Part shown: positions 9,697-19,134 of the stretch, piece by piece
Numbering within the stretch: position 1 is the stretch's first letter
Layout: each line of letters opens with the position of its first letter
Assembly (NCBI GenBank): GCA_037127315.1
Contig: JBBBDQ010001918.1
Span: 5,901,001 to 5,965,000 of the forward strand
Direction: 5' to 3'
DNA length: 64,000 nt
DNA from: Ascarosepion bandense
Taxonomy: Eukaryota > Mollusca > Cephalopoda > Sepiida > Sepiidae
The notes under the pieces: model-generated
The model's input: only the letters and a program-made list of their open reading frames with translations
Databases searched by the model: none
Told to the model about the DNA's origin: nothing
Program-made: the position numbers and the translations under genes

Positions 9697-9742
9697 TTCG
9701 CCTGAAGAGTGCCAATTTTGAACTCGAAACATGTGTAGCGAA
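9697..9742 (+). ncRNA. Hammerhead ribozyme-like motif
   Basis: Stem I TTCGC (9697-9701)/GCGAA (9738-9742) is perfect. The core CTGAAGA (9702-9708) and GAAA (9726-9729) fit the CUGANGA/GAAA consensus. Stem III is ACA/TGT with a 2-nt loop, and A9737 would be the cleavage-site nucleotide. Stem II (9709-9725) pairs poorly, so this copy is probably decayed. A PLE fragment lies downstream (10010-10663). Confidence 0.5.
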
Positions 9743-9785
9743 ACAAATATAATTATAGACACTTAATGCATTTTACAAAAGATAG

Positions 9786-9786
<1 letters not shown>

Positions 9787-9827
<41 letters not shown>

Positions 9828-9871
9828 CTACATTTTAAACAAGACATTTACGGCTTCTCGCAGTTTTTTCA

Positions 9872-9926
<55 letters not shown>
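9787..9926. repeat. (AAT)n and (TA)n microsatellites
   Basis: An AAT tract at 9787-9826 and a TA tract of about 26 units at 9874-9926, separated by about 50 bases. Confidence 0.95.
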
Positions 9927-9928
<2 letters not shown>

Positions 9929-10009
9929 TATGCTCTCATTAGGATTGAACTCTCTTAAGAGGAAAATGTTAAAAACAGTTACCACTGCTGCGATTTACTC
10001 ATTACTCTT

Positions 10010-10663
10010 AAGTAATGAACTGAGTTCTCCCGGTGTCTGTCGGAGAGATATTAGTGTTTATGAGGTTTTTAGGATATTTTCGTCTAGTTGGTAGTTGGAG
10101 TGCATTTGGCTACGATATAAGAGAGTGATATGTTTAGGATTGGTTGGGCTATACCATGTTTTGTTTTCGTGTTAAGGTTTTTAATAAAATGTCGTATTTT
10201 TTCATGAACACTAATATCTCTCCGACAGACCCCAAGAAAAGAATTAAGTTCATCATATATTACGCTAAATCCACAACATCCAATGCAATCGTCCGCAACG
10301 ACTCCTCCTCCACCGTTAGCGCTTTGCAAAAAAAACAATGTAGTTTATAAATTGAAATGCCCCTTTCGAGAATGTATCTCTAACAAACTAAATAATATCT
10401 ACATTGGTCATACTACAAACTCGCTCTCACGGCGGCTTACATTACACTTAAATGACAATTCAAACATATTCCGACATTTAAAACACTACGGCTATCAACG
10501 CACACTTCTTACAAAAACGCTCGTTGAAAATACATGTATACTTAGACAAGAAAATAATAAACGAAAACTCAAAATTCTAAAAGCTATCTACATTAAACAG
10601 CTTAAACCTAGCCGAAATAAAATAAATTTCGACATCTCTACTAACATAATCCAATACCTGTAA
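10010..10663 (+). mobile_element. Penelope-like element C-terminal region with GIY-YIG domain, broken
   Basis: The segment 10190-10320 encodes NKMSYFFMNTNISPTDPKKR and IKFIIYYAKSTTSNAIVRND. After a frame change near 10315-10345 the frame of 10283-10663 continues with NVVYKLKCPF, NIYIGHTTNSLSRRL, a conserved HL pair and IYIKQLKPS. VVYKLKC plus YIGHT plus a downstream arginine are the GIY-YIG endonuclease signature of PLEs, which lies C-terminal to their telomerase-like RT. The RT itself is missing. A 31-base inverted fragment of the same element (10035-10062 against 10203-10233) folds back on it. The copy is dead. Confidence 0.8.
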
Positions 10664-11079
10664 TCGACGGGAGAGGTCATAGTTACTACACTTACCCCCT
10701 CTACCCATAGTAGTAGCAGCTCGCAGACCAATCCCCTTATGCCGCTATACCCTCATGTGACCAAGAACCACACCACCACCATTTTGTCACCGTCTGCGGC
10801 CATCCGCCACTCTAAAAATGGACTTTTTCTTTTGGGTTTAATTTTCTTTGTTTAATTCCACTCTGTTAATAATTTAAATGTTCTATGTTCACTATATATT
10901 AAATGTTCATACTTTGATAATGTCTTATGTAAGCCGAAAGCTCAGACCCGATAAAAAAAAATCAACAATTACTGCGATTTCTTGTCGTCTTTTAATGATA
11001 GCACTTTCAAGCTGATCAGATTATACGAAAGGATCCTACACAAAATAAATAGACAAAGCCTGTCTATATTATTCAATGA

Positions 11080-11080
<1 letters not shown>
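10664..11080. other. PLE 3' flank and intergenic DNA
   Basis: At 10929-10955 the text TTATGTAAGCCGAAAGCTCA looks like the decayed 3' half of the hammerhead-like PLE motif seen intact at 14072-14110. The CTGAAGA half is not recognisable. No other feature. Confidence 0.4.

Positions 11081-11131
<51 letters not shown>
11081..11131. repeat. (TA)n microsatellite
   Basis: About 25 TA units. Confidence 0.95.
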
Positions 11132-11133
<2 letters not shown>

Positions 11134-11805
11134 TAGTAATATCTGTGAATAGTAATTTCTTATTTGGTAGTGGGAGGTATGTGGATTGAACCTTGAGTTA
11201 GTAGTGGTAGGTTGTGGGAAATTAACTGCTTGGCCAAATGTTATTGGAACTAATTGGAAGAATATGGTAATTATACTTATTTCTATGACGACATATACTT
11301 ATGATCTACTTACTTATTTAGGAGTATATTTTGGTATTGTAATTTTAATATATTTCCATTTTTAAACGAGTTATTTCGCTACCCAGGTTTCTACCTTGAG
11401 TGGTGTCTTCAGGCGATTTTCTTTTTAAGAACGCTCTTGTAACGGTGTTTTATTTGAACATTCACGTAGCAGAGAATTTATGAACCCGTATTGTTTAAAT
11501 TCAAACGAATTATGACGTTTGCATCCATGGTTGTATGAAACTAAAAGATATTTCTTAGTGTAGATGCATTTAGTCATAATTTCTGTTCTTTCATTTAACA
11601 GTTCGTCTTTATTTGGGTATGTCATAATATTCAAAAGCTCTACAATATAAATGTATAGAACACCTGTTAATACAAACGTGTACTGGTCTAACCATATTAG
11701 GACCAAAAACTAAGTATTAAACAATCAATCAATATATATATATATATAGGCTCTTCCGTCGATTTTGACGTATGTGTGTCCAACTCATTTGGTACGTATA
11801 ACGTC
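11132..11805. other. Intergenic DNA, no feature seen
   Basis: The 93-codon minus-strand frame at 11706-11425 has no recognisable motif and is not called. Nothing else is recognised. Confidence 0.4.
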
Positions 11806-12665
11806 AAGTTTTATGTTTCTGTCTTATGTGCGCCTAACTTAGATTTGCATAACAGGCTGCAGAATGAACATTTAAAACTGTCCGTTTCCACGTCAGAAGC
11901 TTCCGATGCAAACCCAGATCCTGGGTGTTTATAGCACGTGTGAGCCTTCAAACGAGCCTTCGATTTGCATGACAAATAACAAATTGGGCACTTGAAAAGG
12001 AACTGGCATTTGAGATTGAGTTTAATTCCTAAACGGAGTACACCAAGGTGTTGAAGGCGATTCGGTTCAAAACTTGCAATGTCACGATGACAAGCTGAAC
12101 TCCACTCCATTCGATCTGAAGAAACCAATTCAACAGGTGAGCTAGCTGCTCTGAGATTGTACTGCAGTTTAACTTTATAACGAAGCAGCGGCCTTCCAAC
12201 GTTTCGAGTCCCAACAAGCAATTCGCTGTACATCAGAATTTTCGACATTCTGCTATCGATTGCACAACGTGGCCAACCCATTTTAACTGTGACTGAATAA
12301 AAAAGGATTAATTTCTGCCAATGCCTATTTTTATGGAAAGATCTGTGTTGGAAATATGAACTTTGAGAGTGGAACCCTGGATTGTATGGAAGCAGCCTAT
12401 GTGAAATAAATCATTTTTCTTAATGTTTACTATGTATGGCGTCCAGAACTCAGATCATTAAAGTAAGATTGTGAGAACAACAGCGCTGTACGCTCCTACC
12501 TTTGTCTTAATTGATGTGCCCTTTTCTTTCTATAGACGATGACACAGTTTGCCAAGTGTATCCTGCGTCTTTGAGATTTTGTTGACAATTTCTTCATCAA
12601 GAGATGCACAACTGTTCACCTTACTTCACAGGTATTTAAATGAGCCAGCATACATCAGATTTTTA
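11806..12665 (-). mobile_element. LINE C-terminal half with C2H2 zinc fingers (family C), pseudogene
   Basis: Reading from 12660 towards 11811 across several frames gives, in order: FKYL, SLDEEIVNKISKTQ, TLGKLCHR (RT thumb), a block like SEFWTPY and IKKNDLFHIGCF, QLKWVGHV, then GRPLLRYK, RMEWSSACHRDIASFE and finally two zinc-finger-like segments. The first is CPICYLSCKSKARLKAHTCY; the second starts CSFCSLLCKSK. This is the usual end of a widespread animal LINE polyprotein: RT, a DRxxWRS/CHRGIxxFE segment and one or two C2H2 fingers. Stops and frameshifts throughout; 5' truncated. Confidence 0.75.
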
Positions 12666-12779
12666 TTTTCTACATTTATGGGAACAGTTGGAAATTCCGA
12701 CATGCCATGTTGCAGTTCTTCACCATTCTTCTGTTTACGAGTTGGTTTTAGGAAATGTACAACTCCTTTTTACTGAATA

Positions 12780-13385
12780 CTTATCTTCTTCTTCTTCTTT
12801 TATGTACCTTGTCCTTTCCTGACAGAGGCGATCATAGACTTTCAAGTCTCCATATCCCTAGTGGCTCTTAGCACGCTTTCTCCTGTAACATCTCTCAGCA
12901 ATCATTCTGTCATCCACCTGCTCAGGCCCTTCAAATATGTTATCCACTGTTTCTTTTTCCCTCTATCTGGCTTCTTAGTATCAGGTTCTCCAGGCCCTCC
13001 TTCCTCATTGCATGTCCCAGGAACTTCAGTTACCTCTTCCTGATGATTAATTTTATTAATTAATATTAATTTTATATTAATATTAATTAATATTAATTTT
13101 ATTAATTAATATTAATTTCCTTTTTGTTTTCATTCTTTCAAACATCTAATCATTGCTCACATGTTCGGACCATGTTATCCAAAGCATCCTTCTGAAGAAA
13201 CACATTTCAGCTGCTTCAAGTTTTCCTTCCAACATTCACTACCATATTGAAGAACTGACATCACATAGCAATCCAGTACTCTCTTCTTTGTTTCTAGTGA
13301 AAGTTTCCTGTGTCTTAATACTTTACTGGGCTTATGGATGGCGTCCTTTGAATTGCCAGTTCGCCTTCGGATCATTATCTTGCAC
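12780..13385 (-). mobile_element. LINE family B 3' end, pseudogene
   Basis: The minus strand from 13375 encodes MIRRRTGNSKDAIHKPSKVL and ETKKRVLDCYVMSVLQYGSE, matching 647-429. The 3' end has a (GAA)n-like tail, seen as CTTCTTCTTCTTC on the plus strand at 12784. Inside it, 13040-13125 is an AT-only expansion (ATTAATTTTATTAATTAAT repeats) that replaces coding sequence. The copy is 5' truncated and frame-broken. Confidence 0.75.
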
Positions 13386-13633
13386 TAAATACTTATAGTC
13401 AATCCAAATGCCTTGCTCACGACAGGGAATCGCTCAATAAGGAATTGTGATTCCTGCAGTGATGCTGCAACCACGTACAGCAAGATCAGACAAACAAAAA
13501 TCCAATATCAGAGCTACTCTGGCTTGTGTTTTTAAATTGAATCGATGTAAGCCCCCAGTTTTCCGGAACTCAAACCGAACGTTTATTTCGTAAACTGAAC
13601 GTTTATTATCTTAAAAGGTTTGTAAAATTTTAG

Positions 13634-13636
<3 letters not shown>

Positions 13637-13672
<36 letters not shown>

Positions 13673-13698
13673 TATCGAGGCAGCTAGTAATTTTCTAG
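13637..13698 (+). repeat. (TA)n followed by a shared 31-bp boundary block
   Basis: A TA tract ends at 13669 and is followed by GTATATCGAGGCAGC and AATTTTCTA. The same block follows a TA tract at 50447-50477, in front of a different retroelement. Confidence 0.7.
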
Positions 13699-13699
13699 A

Positions 13700-13890
13700 C
13701 ATTTCTCTGAAAAACATAAACATGTAGGTAATATCAGACAGATTTTGGTCAACAATACGGTGATCCTTACTCATACACACAGTAAGAGGAACCTGCAGAT
13801 ATTGGAGGCCATGTACATCAAATCAAAACAACAAACACTCAATAAAATCAACTTTAAAACAGGAAATAACATATTACATTGCATTTGACT
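13700..13890 (+). mobile_element. PLE extreme C-terminus
   Basis: The reading RQILVNNTVILTHTHSKRN, LQILEAMYIKSKQQTLNKIN, then a stop at about 13887 parallels ILKAIYIKQLKPSRNKINF at the end of the PLE fragment at 10283-10663. This is the last part of a GIY-YIG-type PLE ORF. It is followed directly by the PLE repeat with the hammerhead-like motif and the start of another PLE ORF, the usual partial-tandem PLE arrangement. Confidence 0.6.
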
Positions 13891-14071
13891 AGATGGTTTT
13901 GTTGTCATTTCGCGCTATCCCGCGGTGTGACGTCATAAAACCGCATCGCAAACTTAAGAACTGCGTTTATTATTTTTGGTAACTATTGCCGTTGCCAAGC
14001 GGAGTTTTATGTCAACACAAAATAAAATCGTCGGTGATGGTGGATTTTATAATATTTCAGTTTAAACTACC
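13891..14071 (+). mobile_element. PLE terminal-repeat (pLTR-like) segment
   Basis: A block with CCCGCGGTGTGACGTCATA, TTGCCGTTGCCAAGCGGAG and TTTTATGTCAACACAA. It recurs upstream of the same hairpin motif at 42700-42860 and 51250-51438, and on the minus strand at 51124-51290. Confidence 0.7.
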
Positions 14072-14110
14072 TCTCTGAAGATGGCTCATGTGAGCCGAAA
14101 GCTTAGAAGA
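14072..14110 (+). ncRNA. Hammerhead-like motif of the PLE terminal repeat
   Basis: CTGAAGA (14075-14081), a five-pair hairpin GGCTC/GAGCC with an ATGT loop, and GAAA (14097-14100) are followed by the self-complementary AGCT. Compared with the consensus there is one extra U between the core and stem II, and stem I is only about 3 bp (TCT/AGA). PLEs are known to carry hammerhead motifs; whether this variant cleaves is unknown. Confidence 0.5.
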
Positions 14111-14300
14111 AAACCAATAAATAATTATCCAAATGTTGGAGAATTTTTGTCTTTATTTTCAACTGAAATTAAAGCAAAAATACGACGTTTAGAACGGCTC
14201 ATGATTAAACATAATAGACATTCATTGTCTCTTATATTTAATAGAATATGTCTAGAAAAAATATATATATATAGATATGGCAAGAGAGAGGGAGACAGAG
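14111..14300 (+). mobile_element. Putative PLE ORF N-terminal segment
   Basis: In the frame open from 14081 the peptide NVGEFLSLFSTEIKAKIRRL, ERLMIKHNRHSLSLIFNRIC is repeated almost unchanged at 51485-51615, and at nucleotide level at 22080-22200 and 46370-46490. The conserved protein reading after the hammerhead motif suggests the start of the PLE ORF. It then runs into low-complexity AT/GA sequence. No RT motif follows, so this is a fragment. Confidence 0.5.
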
Positions 14301-14428
14301 AGATATACACAGAAATATTTTTGATAAAATCCAAATCAATTATCAGCAACTTTATTGGACTTGACCTAGTGTCTCGGCTTTAGTACCTTTCTCACTGGCT
14401 AAAAATCGTTTCATCTGTGGTTTTCTAT

Positions 14429-14640
14429 GAATTTTTTTACGGAAATTGATCGGACATGCTCTTCGGTATAATACATGGACTTCATGAATTTTTTTACGGA
14501 AACTGATCGGACATGCTCTTCGGTATAATACATGGACTTCATGAATTTTTTTACGGAAACTGATCGGACATGCTCTTCGGTATAATACACGGACTTCATG
14601 AATTTTTTTACGGAAATTGATGCTCAATTTAGAGTGGAAC
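14429..14640 (-). repeat. 57-bp tandem repeat, three and a half units
   Basis: GAATTTTTTTACGGAAA starts at 14429, 14486, 14543 and 14600, an exact 57-bp period. As 57 is divisible by 3, the minus strand stays open for 91 codons and encodes a 19-residue repeat (FRKKIHEVHVLYRRACPIS). No family is recognised. It may be a fragment of a repetitive gene or a chance open frame. Confidence 0.85.
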
Positions 14641-14789
14641 TGGCTAGATTAACATTTCTTTCTACGTTAACATTTTCTTTTATAACACCACTCGCGTGTG
14701 GATCTACCTTCGAACTCCATGATTTCTAATTAGCATTCATCTTCACAAATTTAAATGCAATGTTAGTCTTTATCTACGATACCAAATAG

Positions 14790-15140
14790 GTTGAGACATT
14801 TTTGTGTGCCCGAACCATGTAAATTTAAGTATGTTGCTAGATTGACATCTCCGTCCCACCCTTTTACCGTTGAAATAGTTAAATGTAACCCACACTTCTA
14901 CTCGAATAGTGTCTTCTCTCGCACTTCCCACCTGTGGAATTCCCTTTCATTTATTGCTTCCCTGATAGCTACGTTCTTCCAAAATTTAAATGCAACTAAA
15001 ATTGCCATCCTTTAACTTCTTGATTCCCGTTCATCCTTTATTTTCTCTTCAATACCCACTGTACCCAGTCTTTTTATCAGTGTAACTATCTGCGCACTAG
15101 TGACGGTGCCGCCTTGCTTGAGGTGAAATGATAAAAAAAA
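14790..15140 (+). mobile_element. LINE family A 3' end
   Basis: Translation gives SHPFTVEIVKCNPHFYSNSV, then FSRTSHLWNSLSF and FFQNLNATKIAIL with a stop at 15015. It continues into the 3' tail (CACTAGTGACGGTGCCGCC, TGAAATGATAAAAAAAA). A 5'-truncated CR1/Jockey-like copy. Confidence 0.7.
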
Positions 15141-15497
15141 AAAATAAGAAAAATGAATTCGTTTGGGTGTTTTCTCAGAAATCTCAAACCATCAAAATAT
15201 TCCTTTGTTCCCTAACTGTTATGGTGCCATATACACAGTGAATGAACTTTTCTTCCTTTACTAAACACCAACCTGAGTGACTTCTTGGGAGGCAGCTAAA
15301 AGGCATTCAGGAGACAGTCGTGAGGCAGTCGTGAGATAGTCGAGACGCAGCGTAACTGTACAGTTCGGACATACACCTCTAATTGCTGATTACTAACACT
15401 CTTATTTGTATATATGTTCTATTATTCTAATACACTGTCTGAACATACCTTTTATGTTTCTGTGTCTTTCTTCCTGGCCACAAAAAGCTTGACGACG
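15141..15497. other. Intergenic DNA with short AGTCGTGAG repeats
   Basis: Bases 15308-15350 hold three copies of a short CAGTCGTGAGRYAGTC-like unit. The segment 15350-15480 has a promoter/LTR-like character (TTGTATATATG) but no diagnostic feature. No gene. Confidence 0.35.
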
Positions 15498-16530
15498 ACG
15501 ATCACATACTAGATTGTTACTCTCAAAACTAGACTGTCACACATCGCAATGATTACGATACGTTCTCTGAGTTTTTAATTAATTGATTTTGGTAGAAAAT
15601 TCAGTTGCGTTTGTTATTCATTCGTGTATTTTTACGCGATTAATTTTCATGATTTCTTTCATAAAATAACTAAAAAAAAAATATAAAAAATGTTAATAAA
15701 TAAAGAAAAATTATTAAACAACAACTTGGCGACGATGATTCGCCACAACATTTACTAAATATTGTTACTTCATTGACGATCACATACTGGATTGGTACTC
15801 TCAAAACTAGACTGTCACACATCGCAATGATTACGCTACGTTCTCTAAGTTTTTAATTATTTTTGTAAATATCACACCAAGCAAGGCGCTAAAGCTACTG
15901 ATGTGCAGTGGGCTACATAAGAGAAAGAGATTAGAGGAGATTGAAGAGAAGGACGAACCAGTTAGAAAGAAACAATAGATGGTTGGGAATACAGGTGTTA
16001 TAACAGTTGCAAAGTTGGAGAGAAAGGAAAGGATATACGGGGCGGTGTGTAAAGAACTAGGGTCAAGTAGTTAAGAGATGAGTATTGACCTTGCATTTAA
16101 ATTCCTGGAGGTTGTAGCCGTCAGGAAAGTAAGAATAAGGAAGCGAGTTCCACAGTCGGGAAGTGCTAGAAAAGAAGCCGCCGGAGTAGAATTGTCGTCT
16201 GCATTTGGTTGATCTAATTGTGAATGCGTGAGACCCAGATGCCAGTCTGGTTGCACGAGTAAACACCTTTTGTGGAGGCACCATTGACTTAAGTTCGTTG
16301 GAGCAGAAGCCATGGAATTGTTTGTAGAACAGAGACAGTGAAGCCACATCTCGTCGGTGGGAAAGTAGCTGTAGTCGAGCCGTCATTAATTGATTTTGGT
16401 AGAAAATTCACTTGCGTTTGTTTTTCAGTCGTGTATTTTTACGCGATTAATTTTCATAATTTCTTTCATAAAATAACCGAAAAAAATATATAAAATGTCA
16501 ACAGATAAATAAAAATTATTAAAATTTCAC
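15498..16530. repeat. Direct duplication of ~230-bp host DNA, second copy split by a LINE
   Basis: GACGATCACATACT, AAAACTAGACTGTCACACAT, TTACGCGATTAATTTTCAT and TTTCATAAAATAAC occur in the same order at 15498-15720 and at 15776-15860 plus 16388-16530. The second copy is interrupted at TTTAATTA by the LINE end 15868-16387, and TTAATT is present on both sides of it. Confidence 0.8.
15868..16387 (-). mobile_element. LINE family A 3' end, 5' truncated insertion
   Basis: The minus strand encodes LLSHRRDVASLSLFYKQFHG, PPQKVFTRATRLASGSHAF and STSRLWNSLPYSYFPDGYN, followed by a stop at 16063, a 3'UTR and the AGTAGCTTTAGCGCCTTGC-type tail at 15880. This is the C-terminus of the RT-bearing ORF of a CR1/Jockey-like LINE. 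A 107-codon frame is intact, so the copy is fairly young. Confidence 0.85.
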
Positions 16531-16960
16531 CTTTTTTGTTGACTTTTGTGCCACCCTATAGAATAAAAAACGATCTTTTTGAATGGAACGAAACGTTTTC
16601 GAAGTCATCTAACGTCTGAAACAGAACGGAAAATACCCATAATAGAATTATAAGTGCAACACCATGACTTTTAGGTCCAATACTTTTTCATCAGTTTATA
16701 TCAATTTTAAATGTAATAAATTATGTACGCCTTTTTGTTTTAACCATAGACCGCTAATGTCAATGATTTTTTTATACGCTTCATAATTATAAATGACAGA
16801 TACAACCAGTTTAATTATACTGTATAAAGATAACGTCAAAGAGGCGTCATATTGATTTTGTCCGTGGCTTCAAAAACTTTTGTTTTTGTGCACGTCAACG
16901 TGAAATGGGCGGGAAAGGCTATTTTTTCAGTCGGAGTAAATGTGTTATGTGGTCTGGATG
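16531..16960. other. AT-rich intergenic DNA, no feature seen
   Basis: No gene or repeat family recognised. Confidence 0.4.
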
Positions 16961-17264
16961 TGCGTTGTGGTCCAGTGGATATCGACTCGGAACAAGAAAT
17001 CGGAGAGCCGAGTTCGAATTCCAGTTGAATTCGTTACAATCATATACGCGCAAATACCCTTGCAAAAGGTATTAATCCGTCTCTTCCTTCAAGTTATGGG
17101 TCAAATGACAGGACAGATTGGGTTCTCTAGCCTTGGTTGGCAACCAATCTACCGCAGAAAGCAATGGCAACCTACTGCGGGAAAATCTTCTGCTCAGTCA
17201 GTCAAGTCTCTTTCGAGGCATGATCGCTCAAGCGTGTATCACGTATGGCACTTAACTGACTGAT
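16961..17264 (+). mobile_element. tRNA-derived SINE, full length
   Basis: The cleanest copy here: head TGCGTTGTGGTCCAGTGGAT, B-box-like GAGTTCGAATTCCAGTTG, body TCTACCGCAGAAAGCAATGG and end CACTTAACTGACTGA, with few indels. It gives the family length as about 304 bp. Confidence 0.9.
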
Positions 17265-17684
17265 TGTGGTCTGGATCCGATAGTCCAACGCCCGGAACAA
17301 GCTTGGTGGTAAAACTCTTTAAATTGATGAGAGCCAGATTATTGGCTCAATAACCAATCAAAGTGTCAAGTAGGTTTAATGCACATGACAATATGGATCA
17401 TGAAGGAAGGGATAATTCCTTTTATGATGGAGGTTTGTCATTGCTAATAATGATGATTATAAAGTTTAAAAAATTGACCAGGTTTTTCATTTGATTGAAG
17501 CAGACGTTAAACAATTGATAATGTTATCGCCTCCTCTTTCTTTCTTTCTTTCTTTCTTTTTTTCTTTCTTTATTTCTTATTGTGTATGCTTTCTTTTTCG
17601 TATTCAAGCCAAGCAGCGTCATTGATAAACTTTTCTTCTGTCGCTGCTCGCACTAAAAATACAATCAATTATTTACCGGAGGAT
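17265..17684. other. Intergenic DNA with a (TTTC)n tract
   Basis: A CTTT/TTTC tract spans 17537-17578. No gene recognised. Confidence 0.45.
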
Positions 17685-18273
17685 ATGCGTTGTGGTGCAG
17701 TGCATATCGTCTCGCAAAGTGTTATGGGGAAACACACCTATTCCTCAGATAATGTACTCTCGCTCCTATATTAATAAGAGTTAACAGGAAGTTCTTGGGA
17801 AGTTCATAGGAGTTCTTTAGATTTCTATTGGAGTTCAGTAGAACTACTAGGCAGTTGATATTAGTCGGCAGTTAGCCGAATACTGAAGAGTCATCTTTCA
17901 GTGGAAGATTACCAAGTTCCTAATAATTTGGGTACGTAAAGTTGATTAGCAACCGACATAGCACGATTATAATCTTCAGTGCGAAAACTGCTTCACAACA
18001 GAAATATAAATCGGGGAGCCGAGTTCAAATTCCAGTTGTATTACTTGCATCCACCTACGTACAAATACCTTTGGGAGAGATAATAATCCGTCACTTCTCT
18101 TCAGTTATGGGTTAAATAACAGGACAGATTGTGTTCTTTAGCTTTGGCTCGCGATCAGTCTACCGCAGAAAGTAATGGCAACACACTGCGGGATAATTTT
18201 CTGCCAGGTCAGTCATGTTTCTTTCGAGACATGATCGCCCAAGCCTGTATCTCGTATGGCACTTAACTGACTG
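17685..18273 (+). mobile_element. tRNA-derived SINE split by a 281-bp insertion
   Basis: The SINE head (17685-17719, ATGCGTTGTGGTGCAGTG) and the rest (18001-18273, from AAATCGGGGAGCCGAG to CACTTAACTGACTGA) are collinear with the copy at 16961 and separated only by 17720-18000. Confidence 0.85.
17720..18000. mobile_element. TG...CA insertion within a SINE, possible solo LTR
   Basis: The insert starts TGTTATGGGG and ends TTCACAACA, the TG/CA ends usual for LTRs. It contains a CTATATTAATAAG TATA-like stretch and short repeats of the AGTTCTTGGGAAGTTC type. No clear 4-6 bp target duplication is preserved, so the solo-LTR reading is tentative. Confidence 0.45.
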
Positions 18274-18531
18274 AATGACAGATTATAGTGTGCGCGTGAA
18301 CACATGGTAATTATGCATCTCCCTTCCTTCTTTAGCGCATACGTTACGCCAATACGTCATACATAATGAACTATTGCGTTTTTTATCGCGTGAAAAGACG
18401 GAAAATCACGTCAGATACGATCCTTGAAACGAAAGGAAGAAAAAATGCCCTGTAAAATTCCTCATAAATAATAATTTTGATCACAGCGAAAGACGGAAAA
18501 GATATTATACTCTCTGTTTCATTTCAGTGAG

Positions 18532-18807
18532 GCTTACGGCCATATCACGTTGAATACACCGGTTCTCGCTTGATCACCGAAGTTAAGTAATGTTGAATCT
18601 GGTCAGTACTTAGACGGGTGACCGCTTGGGAATACCAGGTGCTGTAAGCGTTTAGTGAAGGATGTGCGTTGGATATCAGCTTGGAAAGAGAAATCGGTGA
18701 GCCGAGTTCAAATTCCAGTTAAGTATCCTGCATTCACTTAAGCACTAGTACCTTTGGGAAAGGTATTAATCCGTCTCTTCCCTCGAGTTATGGGTTAAAT
18801 AACAGGG
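18532..18807 (+). mobile_element. Composite retroposon: 5S rRNA-like head plus tRNA-derived SINE
   Basis: Bases 18532-18651 are a 120-nt 5S-like sequence (GCTTACGGCCATATCACGTT, CGAAGTTAAGTAATGTTG, GGTCAGTACTTAGACGGGTG, GGGAATACCAGGTGCTGTAA) with the internal promoter boxes in place. Nine bases later the tRNA-SINE begins (TGCGTTGGATATCAGC, GAGTTCAAATTCCAG). It runs to 18807, where it is 3' truncated after AAATAACAGG. The same 5S-then-SINE order occurs on the minus strand at 20402-20165. 5S-tRNA fusions are one known class of SINE head. Confidence 0.75.
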
Positions 18808-19134
18808 TCGGACTTGGGAACCCTGCCCTTAAAAAAACAAATCCGAATGAGTCTTGATACTCGAAAAAGAAAAAAAGTATTACTAGACACAAAAACTTAT
18901 ATATATAAAAAAAACAACAATAAATTGTTGAAAGAAAAAGGTATTACCAGCAATAAATAAATAAAATTTAGTTGGCAATAAATGACCCGCCGAGATTGAT
19001 ATACCATAAAACAAACCAACCAACAATCATTTCAGTGAGATAAAGAAGGAAAAAATAAAAAGAAAGAAAGAGATTGAGAAAGAAAGAAAAATGAAGTCAA
19101 AATTAACGCAGGAAAGACCTGAACTTTTCACAGA
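18808..19134. other. A-rich intergenic DNA
   Basis: It starts with GGGAACCCTGCCCTTAAAAA, shared with 6140-6165, then AT- and GA-rich sequence with no recognised gene. Confidence 0.4.

Noticed and set aside
18532..18651. Functional 5S rRNA gene
   Set aside because: Single degenerate copy fused to a SINE, with no T-run terminator at the 3' end; other copies are more decayed. Better read as a retroposon head.
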